Positions 36,883 to 45,245 of a stretch of 64,000 bases of DNA are shown in pieces. A program made the position numbers and the translations under genes. Below the pieces are notes generated by a model. That model did not search any database. It saw nothing but the letters and a program-made list of their open reading frames with translations, and was not told the DNA's origin. The DNA lies in assembly GCF_021608265.1 (NCBI RefSeq), contig NZ_JAKIHP010000007.1:55864-119863 (forward strand), given 5' to 3'. The first letter of the stretch is position 1. Each line of letters starts with the position of its first letter. The stretch comes from Flavobacterium wongokense (GTDB lineage Bacteria > Bacteroidota > Bacteroidia > Flavobacteriales > Flavobacteriaceae).

Positions 36883-37965
36883 ATGACAAAACAACAAATC
36901 ATAGACACTTTTGACCCTAGCCAGCCGGGCTTAGCGGATGCAACCATTTTCGGATTGCCATTTTCATCAGAGCAATCAGAAATCATCATTATTCCGGTTC
37001 CATGGGAGGTAACCGTTAGTTATGGTTCAGGAGCTTCAGATGGCCCCGAAGCTGTATTGGATGCTTCTTTCCAAGTGGATTTGAATCATCAGGATTTTCC
37101 CGAATTATGGAAATTGGGAATGTATTATGACGAAGCACCGGAACATTGGAAAATCAACTCAAACAGCTACAAGGCATTGGCACAACCGATAATCCAGGCA
37201 CTTGAAAATGGTGAGGACTTAAACAATCATCCAAGTTTGATGGATGATTTGGCAAAAATCAATAAGGCCTGCCGCGATTTGCATTCCGAAGTAAAAGAAA
37301 AAGTTCTTTTTTGGATGAAGCAAGGCAAAAAAGTGGCTCTTCTTGGAGGAGACCATTCAACACCGCTGGGTTATTATGAAGCTTTGGCTTCCATACATGA
37401 TGATTTTGGGATTTTACATCTCGATGCTCATATGGATTTACGCATTGCCTACGAAGGATTTACCTATTCACATGCTTCGATAATGTATAATGCCCTGCAG
37501 ATTCCACAGATTTCAAAAATTGTTCAGGTAGGAATCCGCGATTTTTGTGAACAGGAAGTAACCGTTGTCCAGCAGTCAGAAGGCAGGGTTTTGGTAAATA
37601 CCGATTCTGATTTAAAAACGGAAACTTTTGAAGGGAAAACCTGGGCTGAGCAATGCGATGCAATTATTGCTGGTTTGCCACAAAAGATAGCAATCAGTTT
37701 TGATATAGACGGAATGTATCCTTGGTACTGCCCAAATACAGGTACGCCGGTTCCGGGTGGATTTTCATTCGAGCAGGCTGCCTATTTATTTAATAAATTG
37801 GCTGCAAGCGGAAAGGATATCATTGGCTTTGATTTGGTTGAAGTTGCACCAGGCGAAACCGACTGGGATGGAAATGTTGGAGCACGAATGCTCTTCCATA
37901 TGTGTGGTGTTTTAGCAAAAAGCAACGGATTGCATGTGGGTGAAACAATTAGGTTTAATCGTTAG
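36883..37965 (+). CDS. Arginase/agmatinase/formiminoglutamase-family hydrolase
   Basis: This 360-residue manganese-dependent ureohydrolase has GGDHS at 155-159, DAHMD at 181-185 and SFDIDGMYP at 272-280, supplying the binuclear metal ligands (H158, D181, H183, D185, D274, D276). CPNTGTPVPGG follows as in agmatinases. About 50 extra residues at the N-terminus distinguish it from the shorter classical agmatinases. Substrate (arginine, agmatine, guanidinobutyrate or formiminoglutamate) cannot be assigned. It stands alone, with a terminator upstream. Confidence 0.87.
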   Translation: MTKQQIIDTFDPSQPGLADATIFGLPFSSEQSEIIIIPVPWEVTVSYGSGASDGPEAVLDASFQVDLNHQDFPELWKLGMYYDEAPEHWKINSNSYKALAQPIIQALENGEDLNNHPSLMDDLAKINKACRDLHSEVKEKVLFWMKQGKKVALLGGDHSTPLGYYEALASIHDDFGILHLDAHMDLRIAYEGFTYSHASIMYNALQIPQISKIVQVGIRDFCEQEVTVVQQSEGRVLVNTDSDLKTETFEGKTWAEQCDAIIAGLPQKIAISFDIDGMYPWYCPNTGTPVPGGFSFEQAAYLFNKLAASGKDIIGFDLVEVAPGETDWDGNVGARMLFHMCGVLAKSNGLHVGETIRFNR

Positions 37966-38061
37966 TGGCACCAAAATTGTATAAGCATTAATCTAAATTT
38001 TATAAATGGTATGAAGGCATTATACTGTTACTTTGTACCGTAACCTTTAAATTTTTGTATT

Positions 38062-38487
38062 ATGAAAAATATTGTAATGACTTTAGCAGTTGCAGGAGTT
38101 TTAAGTTTAAGCTCGTGCAAAAACACAGATAAGCAGGGAGCAATAGTTGACGATACACGTCAGGCGACTATTGACTCGATGCAACAGGTAGCAGAAAAAC
38201 AACGTATCATCGATTCAATGAAAATTGAAAGTGATAAAGCGATAAGAGAAAAAGAGAAACAAGTTGTTGTTGTTCACGATCAGGCACCAGCAGCAGCAGC
38301 GCCACAAAGAAAAAAATGGAGTGGAGCAGCTAAAGGAGCAGTAATTGGAGCCGGAGTAGGAGCCGTTACCGGAGCCATTATCAGTAAGAAAAAAGGTGAA
38401 GGTGCCATAATTGGTGGTTTAGCCGGAGCCGGAGTTGGTGCAGGTACAGGTGCCATTATCGATGACAGCAAAAAGAAAAAAGAATAA
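38062..38487 (+). CDS. Glycine-zipper lipoprotein
   Basis: This 141-residue protein has a lipoprotein signal ending LSLSSC (Cys19), a charged alpha-helical linker (about 30-75, Lys/Glu/Gln-rich), and then a double glycine-zipper hairpin (about 92-135: AVIGAGVGAVTGAII, then AIIGGLAGAGVGAGTGAII). Such YMGG-like zippers insert into or line envelope membranes. It is probably anchored in the outer membrane, perhaps as a stress or envelope-stability protein; that is inference. It is followed by its own terminator. Confidence 0.78.
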   Translation: MKNIVMTLAVAGVLSLSSCKNTDKQGAIVDDTRQATIDSMQQVAEKQRIIDSMKIESDKAIREKEKQVVVVHDQAPAAAAPQRKKWSGAAKGAVIGAGVGAVTGAIISKKKGEGAIIGGLAGAGVGAGTGAIIDDSKKKKE

Positions 38488-38519
38488 AGTAATATTGTAC
38501 TGTTTTTTATACATTGTAA

Positions 38520-38547
38520 AAACCCAGTTTATGCTGGGTTTTTGTTT
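38520..38547 (+). terminator. Terminator between convergent genes
   Basis: An 8-bp stem, AAACCCAG/CTGGGTTT, with a 6-base loop and T-runs on the plus strand. It can also serve the convergent DUF1801 gene. Confidence 0.8.
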
Positions 38548-38549
38548 TT

Positions 38550-38972
38550 CTATTGATTTGGATATCGTGTAAGTGTATCTTTAATCGAAGCTTTCGTAAT
38601 GTCTTCCAAAACGGCCAAATTGATATCATCGAGTTTCTTCACGTAAACACAGCCTTTGCTCGATTTGTGTTTGCCTAGTTTCTCCAGCAGCCATTCACGG
38701 TTTTCAAATTCCGGAGAAAAATAAAATACAATGGAATCCTTTCGTGGAGAAAAAGCAGCAATAGGCATATCGCCCTCATGTCCGCTGGCATATTTATAAT
38801 GGTATTGCCCAAAGCCAATAATTGTTGGTCCCCACATTTTTGGTTCACTTCCTGTTATCGATTTGAAAAAATCTACCAATACAAAGCTATCCTTCCTTTT
38901 TATTTCATTTTCTACTTTTAGGATAAATCCTTCAACGCTAACTTCTGTTGCCTTGGTTTTATTTTCTGCCAT
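38550..38972 (-). CDS. DUF1801 (YdhG-like) domain protein
   Basis: This 140-residue cytosolic protein has the DUF1801 core around KMWGPTIIGFGQYHYKYASG and a C-terminal part with YVKKLDDINLAVLEDI. Proteins of this family are small alpha/beta folds of unknown biochemical role, related to the frataxin-like YdhG group. It has no signal peptide and no catalytic motif that I can name. It is divergent from the DUF2975 gene. Confidence 0.85.
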   Translation of the reverse strand: MAENKTKATEVSVEGFILKVENEIKRKDSFVLVDFFKSITGSEPKMWGPTIIGFGQYHYKYASGHEGDMPIAAFSPRKDSIVFYFSPEFENREWLLEKLGKHKSSKGCVYVKKLDDINLAVLEDITKASIKDTLTRYPNQ

Positions 38973-39051
38973 AAGTTCCCTTTTTTCTGTAGCTAAGATA
39001 GAAAATTATATACATCCTAAAAAACTATATTTTTTAAATGTCTTATTTTTT

Positions 39052-39093
39052 AATAAAAATTTATTGTTTATCAATAAAAATTTATTAATATTG
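39052..39093 (+). promoter_or_regulatory. Promoter with twin 14-bp operator-like repeats (DUF2975-XRE)
   Basis: AATAAAAATTTATT occurs identically at 39052-39065 and 39073-39086, 21 bp apart (two helical turns). The promoter TTG (39064-39066), a 19-base spacer, TAATATTG (39086-39093) is interleaved with the copies, so a bound protein would block RNA polymerase. The obvious candidate binder is the small XRE regulator encoded by the second gene of the transcript. Confidence 0.6.
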
Positions 39094-39117
39094 CATCGTA
39101 ATCTTAAAACAAATATT

Positions 39118-39654
39118 ATGTCTAAAACAAACAACTTCGTATTTTGGGGCTTATATATTGTGGCTTGGCTCATTTTTGTCGGTTTATCAATTGAAGCTGG
39201 AGGCTTGCTGGTAAATTTCTTTTTCACTTTATACAACCCCGAATTTGTGCAAAATCTTTATCAAAAGTTGGACTTAATTGAAATGTATAAAGACAGCAAA
39301 TTGGCGTTTTTCGGTGTCTATAGCTTTATCCTGATCATTTCAATTTTGAAAGCCTGCCTATTTTACACGGTCATCAGGTTAATGCATAAAATGGATTTGT
39401 CAAAACCGTTCAACACTTTTGTGGCGGGACAAATTTCAAATATTAGTTATTACACCCTTTCAATTGGATTGTTGAGCTACATTGCCAGGCAATTGGTTAA
39501 AAATCTAATGCATCACGGTTTTGTTCCCGACAACTTAAACCAATTTTGGGCCGACAGCCAGGCATTTATTTTAATGGGAGCTGTGATTTATATTATTGCG
39601 ACTATTTTCAAAAAAGGAGTGGATATTCAAAACGAAAATGAACTAACCATATAG
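39118..39654 (+). CDS. DUF2975 membrane protein
   Basis: This 178-residue protein has four predicted membrane segments (about 9-32, 58-82, 105-128 and 148-166). DUF2975 proteins are almost always encoded directly before a short YozG-type Cro/XRE regulator, as here, two bases apart. The ATG at 39118 is used; a longer reading upstream would run through the promoter repeats. The family may form a membrane sensor or an immunity-type partner of the regulator, but no function is established. Confidence 0.85.
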   Translation: MSKTNNFVFWGLYIVAWLIFVGLSIEAGGLLVNFFFTLYNPEFVQNLYQKLDLIEMYKDSKLAFFGVYSFILIISILKACLFYTVIRLMHKMDLSKPFNTFVAGQISNISYYTLSIGLLSYIARQLVKNLMHHGFVPDNLNQFWADSQAFILMGAVIYIIATIFKKGVDIQNENELTI

Positions 39655-39656
39655 TT

Positions 39657-39863
39657 ATGGCAATAATTGTAAATTTAGATGTGATGATGGCAAAGCGTAA
39701 GATGTCATTGAACGAGCTTTCAGAGAAAGTCGATTTGACACTTTCCAATCTTTCGATACTAAAGACAGGAAAGGCAAAAGCGATTCGTTTCAACACTCTC
39801 GAAGCGATATGCAAAGCTCTCGATTGCCAGCCTGGAGATATATTGGAGTATGTTGGGAAATAA
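39657..39863 (+). CDS. Small Cro/XRE (YozG-like) transcriptional regulator
   Basis: This 68-residue protein is a single helix-turn-helix domain: KMSLNELSEKVDLTLSNLSIL is the HTH, and TLEAICKALDCQPGDILEY is the typical tail of the YozG/XRE_26 group. It probably regulates its own transcript through the paired repeats at 39052-39086. Its stop is one base from the stop of the convergent DinB-like gene. Confidence 0.92.
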   Translation: MAIIVNLDVMMAKRKMSLNELSEKVDLTLSNLSILKTGKAKAIRFNTLEAICKALDCQPGDILEYVGK

Positions 39864-39864
39864 A

Positions 39865-40329
39865 TTATTGCAGCAGTTTTTTCAATAAAACAATTTGCCC
39901 CAAATGATAGTAACTATGCTCAATCATCGCATCAATGTTCCTGCGATAGCTACCGTATTTTGCATCCACAAAAACCGATTCTAATTTTCCATCAGGCATT
40001 TGCTCAATGAAAGAAGCAAATTCTTCGGAATCATTCCAAAATCGGGTGAGGAAATTTTCCCAGTCATCTTGCGAATTAATGGCTGGGAAATCAAAACTGT
40101 ATTTGTCCCTTATGTCCAAAGTCCCGCCTCTGAAAACATTATTTATTCCATTGATGTAGTAATGAATGTGCTGTGCCAAAACCGCAATAGTGTTTAAGCT
40201 GCCTGCTTTTTTTGTTGCGGTTTCCCAATCTAAATCTGCCAATTGGTGTTTGTAATTGGTATTGGCAACCCAGGTTCCGTCAAAGATAATTTCCCGAAAA
40301 CGGCCTGCGATTTCTGCTGTGTTTTTCAT
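39865..40329 (-). CDS. DinB-like (DUF1572-type) four-helix protein
   Basis: This 154-residue protein shows the DinB fold pattern: AVLAQHIHYYINGI in helix 2 and IEHSYYHLGQIVLLKKLL at the C-terminus. The histidines in HIH and in HSYYHLGQ sit where metal-binding His are found in YfiT/DinB proteins. Members act as thiol transferases or have unknown roles. It has no signal peptide and is transcribed alone. Confidence 0.8.
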   Translation of the reverse strand: MKNTAEIAGRFREIIFDGTWVANTNYKHQLADLDWETATKKAGSLNTIAVLAQHIHYYINGINNVFRGGTLDIRDKYSFDFPAINSQDDWENFLTRFWNDSEEFASFIEQMPDGKLESVFVDAKYGSYRRNIDAMIEHSYYHLGQIVLLKKLLQ

Positions 40330-40384
40330 TTTGCAATGCGTTATTTTAGCTAAGATAAAAATTCTGAGCCAAAATTTTAGCGCA

Positions 40385-40425
40385 ATAACCGTTGGGTTAT
40401 AGAATATACTAATTTGTTATATTTG
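40385..40425 (+). promoter_or_regulatory. Promoter of the penicillin-acylase gene with overlapping palindrome
   Basis: TTG (40392-40394), a 23-base spacer, TATATTTG (40418-40425). The -33 TTG lies in the loop of the inverted repeat ATAACC-GTTG-GGTTAT (40385-40400), a possible operator. Confidence 0.55.
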
Positions 40426-40444
40426 TTTAACCAACACCAATATC

Positions 40445-42850
40445 ATGAAACGCCTCAAGAAATTCCTGTTACTCTTATTGATTCTAGTAATTGTCATTTT
40501 CATTGCGGTTGTAGGTTATCTTCAACACACCAAACCGCAATACGAGGGCGAAACAAACCTCGCGAATATCTCCAAACAAACGACTGTCTATTTTGATGAA
40601 TATGGTGTGCCGCATATTTATGCCAAAACCCAAAAAGATGCGATGACAACATTAGGCTATGTCCATGCACAGGACAGATTGTGGCAGATGGAACTGATGC
40701 GGCGCATTGCACCGGGAAGGCTTTCGGAAATGTTTGGTACTCCGGTTTTAAAAACGGATAAATTCTTTGCCGGTATTGGAATCGATGAAAACTCGAAACA
40801 GGCTGTTGCCAATTTGGATAAGGATTCCCAAACCTATATTTTGGCAAATGCTTATCTGGACGGTATCAATCAGTATATCGAGCAAGGCACGACTCCGGTT
40901 GAATTAAGATTATTGGGAATCCATCAGGAAAAATTCACGTTGAAGGATGTGTATAATATTTTCGGGTTCATGTCTTTCAGTTTTGCAATGGCACAAAAGA
41001 CAGATCCATTGCTGACTGACATCCGTGACCGTTTTGGAATGGGTTATTTAAAGGATTTTGGCATCAATGGCGAATTGGGAACCAAACAATTAAAATCCTA
41101 TAAAGGCAATTATAAGGAATATGCCGAGATATCAAAATCGGTTGCCGGTTTACTGGAATCATCACCGATTCCGGCTTTTATCGGAAGCAATAGCTGGGTT
41201 ATTGGCGGTGCTAAAACCCAAAGCGGCAAGGTAATTTTGGCAAATGATCCGCACATCATGTATTCCCAACCTGGAACCTGGTACGAAGCACATATTTCCT
41301 GCCCCGATTATGAAATGTACGGATACTACATTGCAGGCACGCCATTTCCGCTTTTGGGCCACAATCACAATTACGCTTACGGATTGACGATGTTTGAAAA
41401 TGACGATGTAGATTTCTTTAAAGAGGAAAATAATCCGAACAATGACAAACAATATAAAACTGTTGACGGCTATAAAAATTACACCTACCAACAAAAAACC
41501 ATCAAGGTAAAAGACAGCAGCGATGTTAAACTCAATGTAAAAATGTCGCAACACGGACCTATTATCAATGGGCTGCTTGACGGATTGAAATCGAAAAAGC
41601 CTGTGGCAATGTCATGGATTTATACTGAACAAAAAAACGAAATCCTCGAAGCAGTTTATCAACTATCACATGCTAAGGATTTGGAGGGTTTCCATAAAAG
41701 CATCGAATTGATAAAAGCACCAGGATTGAATATCACGTACGGCGACGCCAAAGGGAATATTGCCTGGATAACTTCGGGGAAACTTTATAAAGTGGATCAA
41801 AGCGTCAATACCAATTTCATTTTAAATGGCGCCAACGGCATTGATGACAAAAAGGAATGGCTACCATTTGCAAAAAATCCTTCCGCCATAAATCCGCCAT
41901 GGAATTACGTTTACAGTGCCAACAATCAGCCCGAACCTATTGACGGTTATTTGTATCCGGGTTATTATCTTCCAAAAGACCGGGCAACGCGCATTGACGG
42001 ATTATTAAATCCAAAAAATAATTGGACCAAAGAAGATGTTTCCAAAATGATAACCGACAATACTTCGGTTACAGCCCCGGCAATTTTAGCGAAAATGTTG
42101 ACAGCCCTTGATACTACGCAATTAAAGAAATATGGTTTCTATGCTGTAGAAGAAGAAGCGTTGGAACACCTTAAGAAATGGAAAGGCACCCACAACATTA
42201 AGGAATATGCGCCATCTATTTATAACAACTGGATTTACTTTTACTTAAAAAATACTTTTGAGGATGAATTAGGAAAAGAATATTTTGAGATGCTGCTGAG
42301 TACACACATTATCAAACAAACTATCGAAAATCAAAGCCAAAATCCCAATTCACCTTGGTGGGACAATATTAGAACCAAAAGTAAAAAGGAAACCCAGAAA
42401 GAGATACTGACAAAATCATTTCACGAGGCGTATCTTTCATTGTATAAAAAAGCAGGCAGGATTGATTACAAATGGAAATGGGAACGCTTCCACAGGGTAG
42501 AATTCCAGCATCCAATAGGAAAGGTAAAATTGTTTAGCAGCTTTTTTAATGTTGGCCCTTTTTCAATTGCAGGCACAAACGAAGTCATCAACAACCAACT
42601 TTTTACACTGAATGAAGTGACTGATATAGCCGTTAAAGGCGGTCCATCGACAAGACGTATCATCGATTTTTCGGATATTGAAAACAGTTGGAGTGTTCTG
42701 CCAACAGGCCAATCGGGTAATCCAATGAGCAGGCATTATGATGATCAGACGGAATTGTTTGTCAAAGGAAAATTCAGGAAAATGAAACTCAATAAAAAAG
42801 AAATAGAAGCCACATCGACAAAATTAATTTTTAAACCCAAAAAGAAATAA
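40445..42850 (+). CDS. Penicillin-acylase-family Ntn-hydrolase, membrane anchored
   Basis: This 801-residue precursor has an N-terminal anchor (about 7-25). The alpha-chain motif GYVHAQDRLWQMELMRR is at about 71-87. The autocatalytic cleavage site lies before S248 in IGSNSWVIGG, where Ser248 would become the N-terminal nucleophile of the beta chain. This is the layout of penicillin acylases and acyl-homoserine-lactone acylases. The spacer peptide before Ser248 is short. The natural substrate is unknown; quorum-signal or peptide-amide cleavage are both possible. A small membrane protein gene follows after eight bases. Confidence 0.9.
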   Translation: MKRLKKFLLLLLILVIVIFIAVVGYLQHTKPQYEGETNLANISKQTTVYFDEYGVPHIYAKTQKDAMTTLGYVHAQDRLWQMELMRRIAPGRLSEMFGTPVLKTDKFFAGIGIDENSKQAVANLDKDSQTYILANAYLDGINQYIEQGTTPVELRLLGIHQEKFTLKDVYNIFGFMSFSFAMAQKTDPLLTDIRDRFGMGYLKDFGINGELGTKQLKSYKGNYKEYAEISKSVAGLLESSPIPAFIGSNSWVIGGAKTQSGKVILANDPHIMYSQPGTWYEAHISCPDYEMYGYYIAGTPFPLLGHNHNYAYGLTMFENDDVDFFKEENNPNNDKQYKTVDGYKNYTYQQKTIKVKDSSDVKLNVKMSQHGPIINGLLDGLKSKKPVAMSWIYTEQKNEILEAVYQLSHAKDLEGFHKSIELIKAPGLNITYGDAKGNIAWITSGKLYKVDQSVNTNFILNGANGIDDKKEWLPFAKNPSAINPPWNYVYSANNQPEPIDGYLYPGYYLPKDRATRIDGLLNPKNNWTKEDVSKMITDNTSVTAPAILAKMLTALDTTQLKKYGFYAVEEEALEHLKKWKGTHNIKEYAPSIYNNWIYFYLKNTFEDELGKEYFEMLLSTHIIKQTIENQSQNPNSPWWDNIRTKSKKETQKEILTKSFHEAYLSLYKKAGRIDYKWKWERFHRVEFQHPIGKVKLFSSFFNVGPFSIAGTNEVINNQLFTLNEVTDIAVKGGPSTRRIIDFSDIENSWSVLPTGQSGNPMSRHYDDQTELFVKGKFRKMKLNKKEIEATSTKLIFKPKKK

Positions 42851-42858
42851 AAATAAGC

Positions 42859-43362
42859 ATGGAAGAATTTGTTTTACCAGATAATTACACCTTTAACGAG
42901 GAGCAGAAAAGATTAGAACCCACTGAAAAAAAATGCAGTTTTTGCAACAAAGCAGAAATGGAAAATATCAGGGATTGTTATTTTGCTCCCGTTTTCATGA
43001 CCAAAGACCGAACATATCTTGTGGTTTATGCCTCAGTTAAATATGCCAAAATCCTAATCGGGATTCCGCGTTGTAAATCCTGTCGGAAAATCCATGAAAG
43101 CTCAAAAGTCAAAGCAACGCTTCTCGCAATAATAGTTGGAATTCTGATCATTGTTTTAAGCGCCATGACCCAAATTGTGCCTTTTGTTGTGGTTGGTTTC
43201 TTTGGTGGTATTTTTACCGCTGTATTTGGTTCAATGTACGGAAAAGACTGGTTTGCTTCGCATAAAGGAATTAAGACGCTTAAAGGAGCAGCTGAGAAAA
43301 ACGGGTTGGTGCAGAAGTTCCTGGCTTCGGGCTGGTCGCTCAAACAACCGGAAGCGATGTAA
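42859..43362 (+). CDS. CxxC-containing membrane protein of unknown function
   Basis: This 167-residue protein has an N-terminal pair of cysteine motifs, CSFC (about residues 28-31) and CKSC (about 74-77), which could bind one zinc. Two adjacent membrane segments follow (about 88-107 and 110-127) and a short soluble tail ends the protein. I do not recognise the family. It is eight bases after the penicillin-acylase gene and so probably shares its transcript. Confidence 0.72.
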   Translation: MEEFVLPDNYTFNEEQKRLEPTEKKCSFCNKAEMENIRDCYFAPVFMTKDRTYLVVYASVKYAKILIGIPRCKSCRKIHESSKVKATLLAIIVGILIIVLSAMTQIVPFVVVGFFGGIFTAVFGSMYGKDWFASHKGIKTLKGAAEKNGLVQKFLASGWSLKQPEAM

Positions 43363-43405
43363 TAAATTATTCCCAAACTAAATGCAACTATTCCGGGCAA
43401 AAAAG

Positions 43406-43413
43406 TAAATTTG
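43406..43413 (+). promoter_or_regulatory. Candidate -7 box TAAATTTG before kmo
   Basis: An exact TAnnTTTG match about 90 bases before kmo, just ahead of a dispersed repeat. No TTG lies at the usual spacing. Confidence 0.4.
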
Positions 43414-43416
43414 CAC

Positions 43417-43476
43417 TCGAGGCCGTAAGGCCGAACAGTATGACCTGAGCCATTGAGGTGGCGAACGGAACGAAGT
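43417..43476 (+). repeat. Dispersed repeat before kmo (TATGACC-GAGCC family)
   Basis: GAGGCCGTAAGGCCGAAC forms a small hairpin, followed by TATGACCTGAGCC-ATTGAGGTGGCGAA-CGGAACGAAG. The second part is related to the reverse complement of 29436-29470. Confidence 0.55.
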
Positions 43477-43503
43477 TAAATAAAAACCGTTTAATAAAAT
43501 TAA

Positions 43504-44844
43504 ATGCAAACTCCTCAAAAAATTGCTATCGTTGGTTCAGGCCTTGTCGGGACTCTGTTGGCAATTTATCTCAAGAAACTCGGTCACACGGTTCATGTTT
43601 ATGACAGGAGTCCGGATATTCGAACTGTTGAATTCTCGGGACGTTCCATTAATTTAGTCATGTCTACCCGTGGCTGGAAAGCCATGGAAGATGTTGGGCT
43701 TGATGATGAAATCCGCAAAATCGGAATTCCTGTCGATAAAAGGGCAATACATTTAAAAGATGGGAAACTCAATTACCAGTATTATGGCAAGGATGGAGAA
43801 GCCATTTTCTCCTTGTCAAGAGGCGTTTTAAACCGAAGGATGATTGATTTGGCGGAAGCTGAAGGCGTAGAATTCTTCTTTGAGCATAAAATCTGGGACA
43901 TTACTTTAGCAACTTCAACACTTCATATGGGTGATACCGAAAGAGGTGAGTGGACCGATTTAAAATACGATAAATGTTTTGGTGCTGATGGCGCTTTCTC
44001 AAGGATCCGCCACCGAATGCAGCGTCAGAGCATGTTTGATTATTCGCAGGAGTTTATGAAAATTGGCTACAAGGAATTGCACATCCCGGCAAATCCCGAC
44101 GGCACGCATAAGGTTGATAAAAATTCACTGCACATTTGGCCCAGAGGAAATTTCATGTTGATGGCTTTGCCCAATCTGGATGGAACTTTTACCTGTACGC
44201 TGTTCATGCCTTTTGAAGGTGAGAATTCGTTCGAACAATTAAAGGATGAAAAAACGTTGGTACATTTCTTTGCCGAATTTTTCCCCGATACCAAAGAAGT
44301 GATTCCCGACTTGGTCGAAGATTTCTTCAAAAACCCAACAAGTTACCTGGTCATGATGAAATGTTTCCCTTGGACGCATGGCGATAATGTTGCCTTGATT
44401 GGTGATTCGGCGCATGCCATTGTTCCTTTTTACGGACAGGGAATGAATGCAGGTTTTGAGGATATTACGATTTTGAATGAAATGATTTCAAAATACGGAG
44501 ACGATTGGGAAACCATTTTTAAGGAATATGAAACTTCAAGAAAGCCCAATGCCGATGCCATTGCGGAACTTTCGTTGCGGAATTTCATTGAAATGAGTAC
44601 CAAAACTGCCGATGAAAATTTCCTATTGCAGAAAAAAATCGAAAAGTGGTTTTCAGACAAACATCCCGATAAATGGCTGCCATTGTACAGCCGTGTGACC
44701 TTCAGCCTTCACCCTTATTCAGAAGCCTTGGCGCTTGGCGATTTGCAGAACAAAATCATGGAAGAAGTGATGCAGATGGACAACATCGGGGAAAAATGGA
44801 ATAGCGAAGAAGTGGAACAGAAAATTATAGGCTTATTAAAATAA
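43504..44844 (+). CDS. kmo: Kynurenine 3-monooxygenase
   Basis: This 446-residue FAD-dependent hydroxylase has the dinucleotide motif IAIVGSGLVGTLLA (GxGxxG at 11-16), the YDRSPDIR strand end, and ALIGDSAHAIVPFYGQGMN, the GD motif that contacts the FAD ribose. Length and the PFYGQGMNAGFED stretch match kynurenine 3-monooxygenase. It hydroxylates kynurenine at position 3; kynureninase, encoded upstream in the window, then gives 3-hydroxyanthranilate. The C-terminal hydrophobic segment of the eukaryotic enzyme is absent, as in bacterial KMO. Confidence 0.93.
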   Translation: MQTPQKIAIVGSGLVGTLLAIYLKKLGHTVHVYDRSPDIRTVEFSGRSINLVMSTRGWKAMEDVGLDDEIRKIGIPVDKRAIHLKDGKLNYQYYGKDGEAIFSLSRGVLNRRMIDLAEAEGVEFFFEHKIWDITLATSTLHMGDTERGEWTDLKYDKCFGADGAFSRIRHRMQRQSMFDYSQEFMKIGYKELHIPANPDGTHKVDKNSLHIWPRGNFMLMALPNLDGTFTCTLFMPFEGENSFEQLKDEKTLVHFFAEFFPDTKEVIPDLVEDFFKNPTSYLVMMKCFPWTHGDNVALIGDSAHAIVPFYGQGMNAGFEDITILNEMISKYGDDWETIFKEYETSRKPNADAIAELSLRNFIEMSTKTADENFLLQKKIEKWFSDKHPDKWLPLYSRVTFSLHPYSEALALGDLQNKIMEEVMQMDNIGEKWNSEEVEQKIIGLLK

Positions 44845-44845
44845 G

Positions 44846-44872
44846 AAATCCCGATGATTCGGAATTTTTTTA
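44846..44872 (+). terminator. kmo terminator
   Basis: AAATCCCGA/TCGGAATTT with one mismatch and a T-run, placed between the convergent kmo and cupin genes. Confidence 0.65.
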
Positions 44873-45235
44873 TTCTTCTCTGTGTACTTTATTAAAATCA
44901 AAAGCAGGTTTGCAAATCGCAATGTATTCGCATGGTTCGTCAAACGGATTGGAATATTGAACACGGGTATTCTTTTCAATTTTGATGGATTGACCAGTTT
45001 CCAGGATTACAGTTTCACCTTCAATAATGAATTGCTTTTTTCCCGAAATGATATAAGTGTATTCCTCAAACTCCGGAGTCTGGAAGGGTTCGCTCCATTT
45101 TGGCGGAGCAATCATGTGCGCAATCGAGATTTCATGGTTACCCGTTGTTTGGATTCCGTGGTGTTCTTCGATTATTTTTCCATCCGTGGTTGGCACTACA
45201 AATGGAGTTTTTTGTATTAGATATTTTTTGCTCAT
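44870..45235 (-). CDS. Small cupin-domain protein
   Basis: This 121-residue single-domain cupin has EYTYIISGKKQFIIEGETV as the first conserved strand pair and YSNPFDEPCEYIAICKPAF near the end. Several of the usual His metal ligands are not evident, so it may bind a ligand rather than act as a dioxygenase. Although next to kmo, it is too short and lacks the motifs of 3-hydroxyanthranilate dioxygenase. It is the last gene of a minus-strand cluster after the LRR protein and the DUF4440 lipoprotein. Confidence 0.82.
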   Translation of the reverse strand: MSKKYLIQKTPFVVPTTDGKIIEEHHGIQTTGNHEISIAHMIAPPKWSEPFQTPEFEEYTYIISGKKQFIIEGETVILETGQSIKIEKNTRVQYSNPFDEPCEYIAICKPAFDFNKVHREE

Positions 45236-45245
45236 TTTTCAAGTA

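Noticed and set aside
38863..39117. Longer DUF2975 protein starting upstream
   Set aside because: The extension would overlap the antisense DUF1801 gene and run through the promoter and its paired repeats; the ATG at 39118 starts the normal family length.
44870..45235. Cupin next to kmo as 3-hydroxyanthranilate dioxygenase
   Set aside because: Only 121 residues and lacking the iron-ligand and length pattern of HaaO; it belongs to the opposite-strand cluster with DUF4440.
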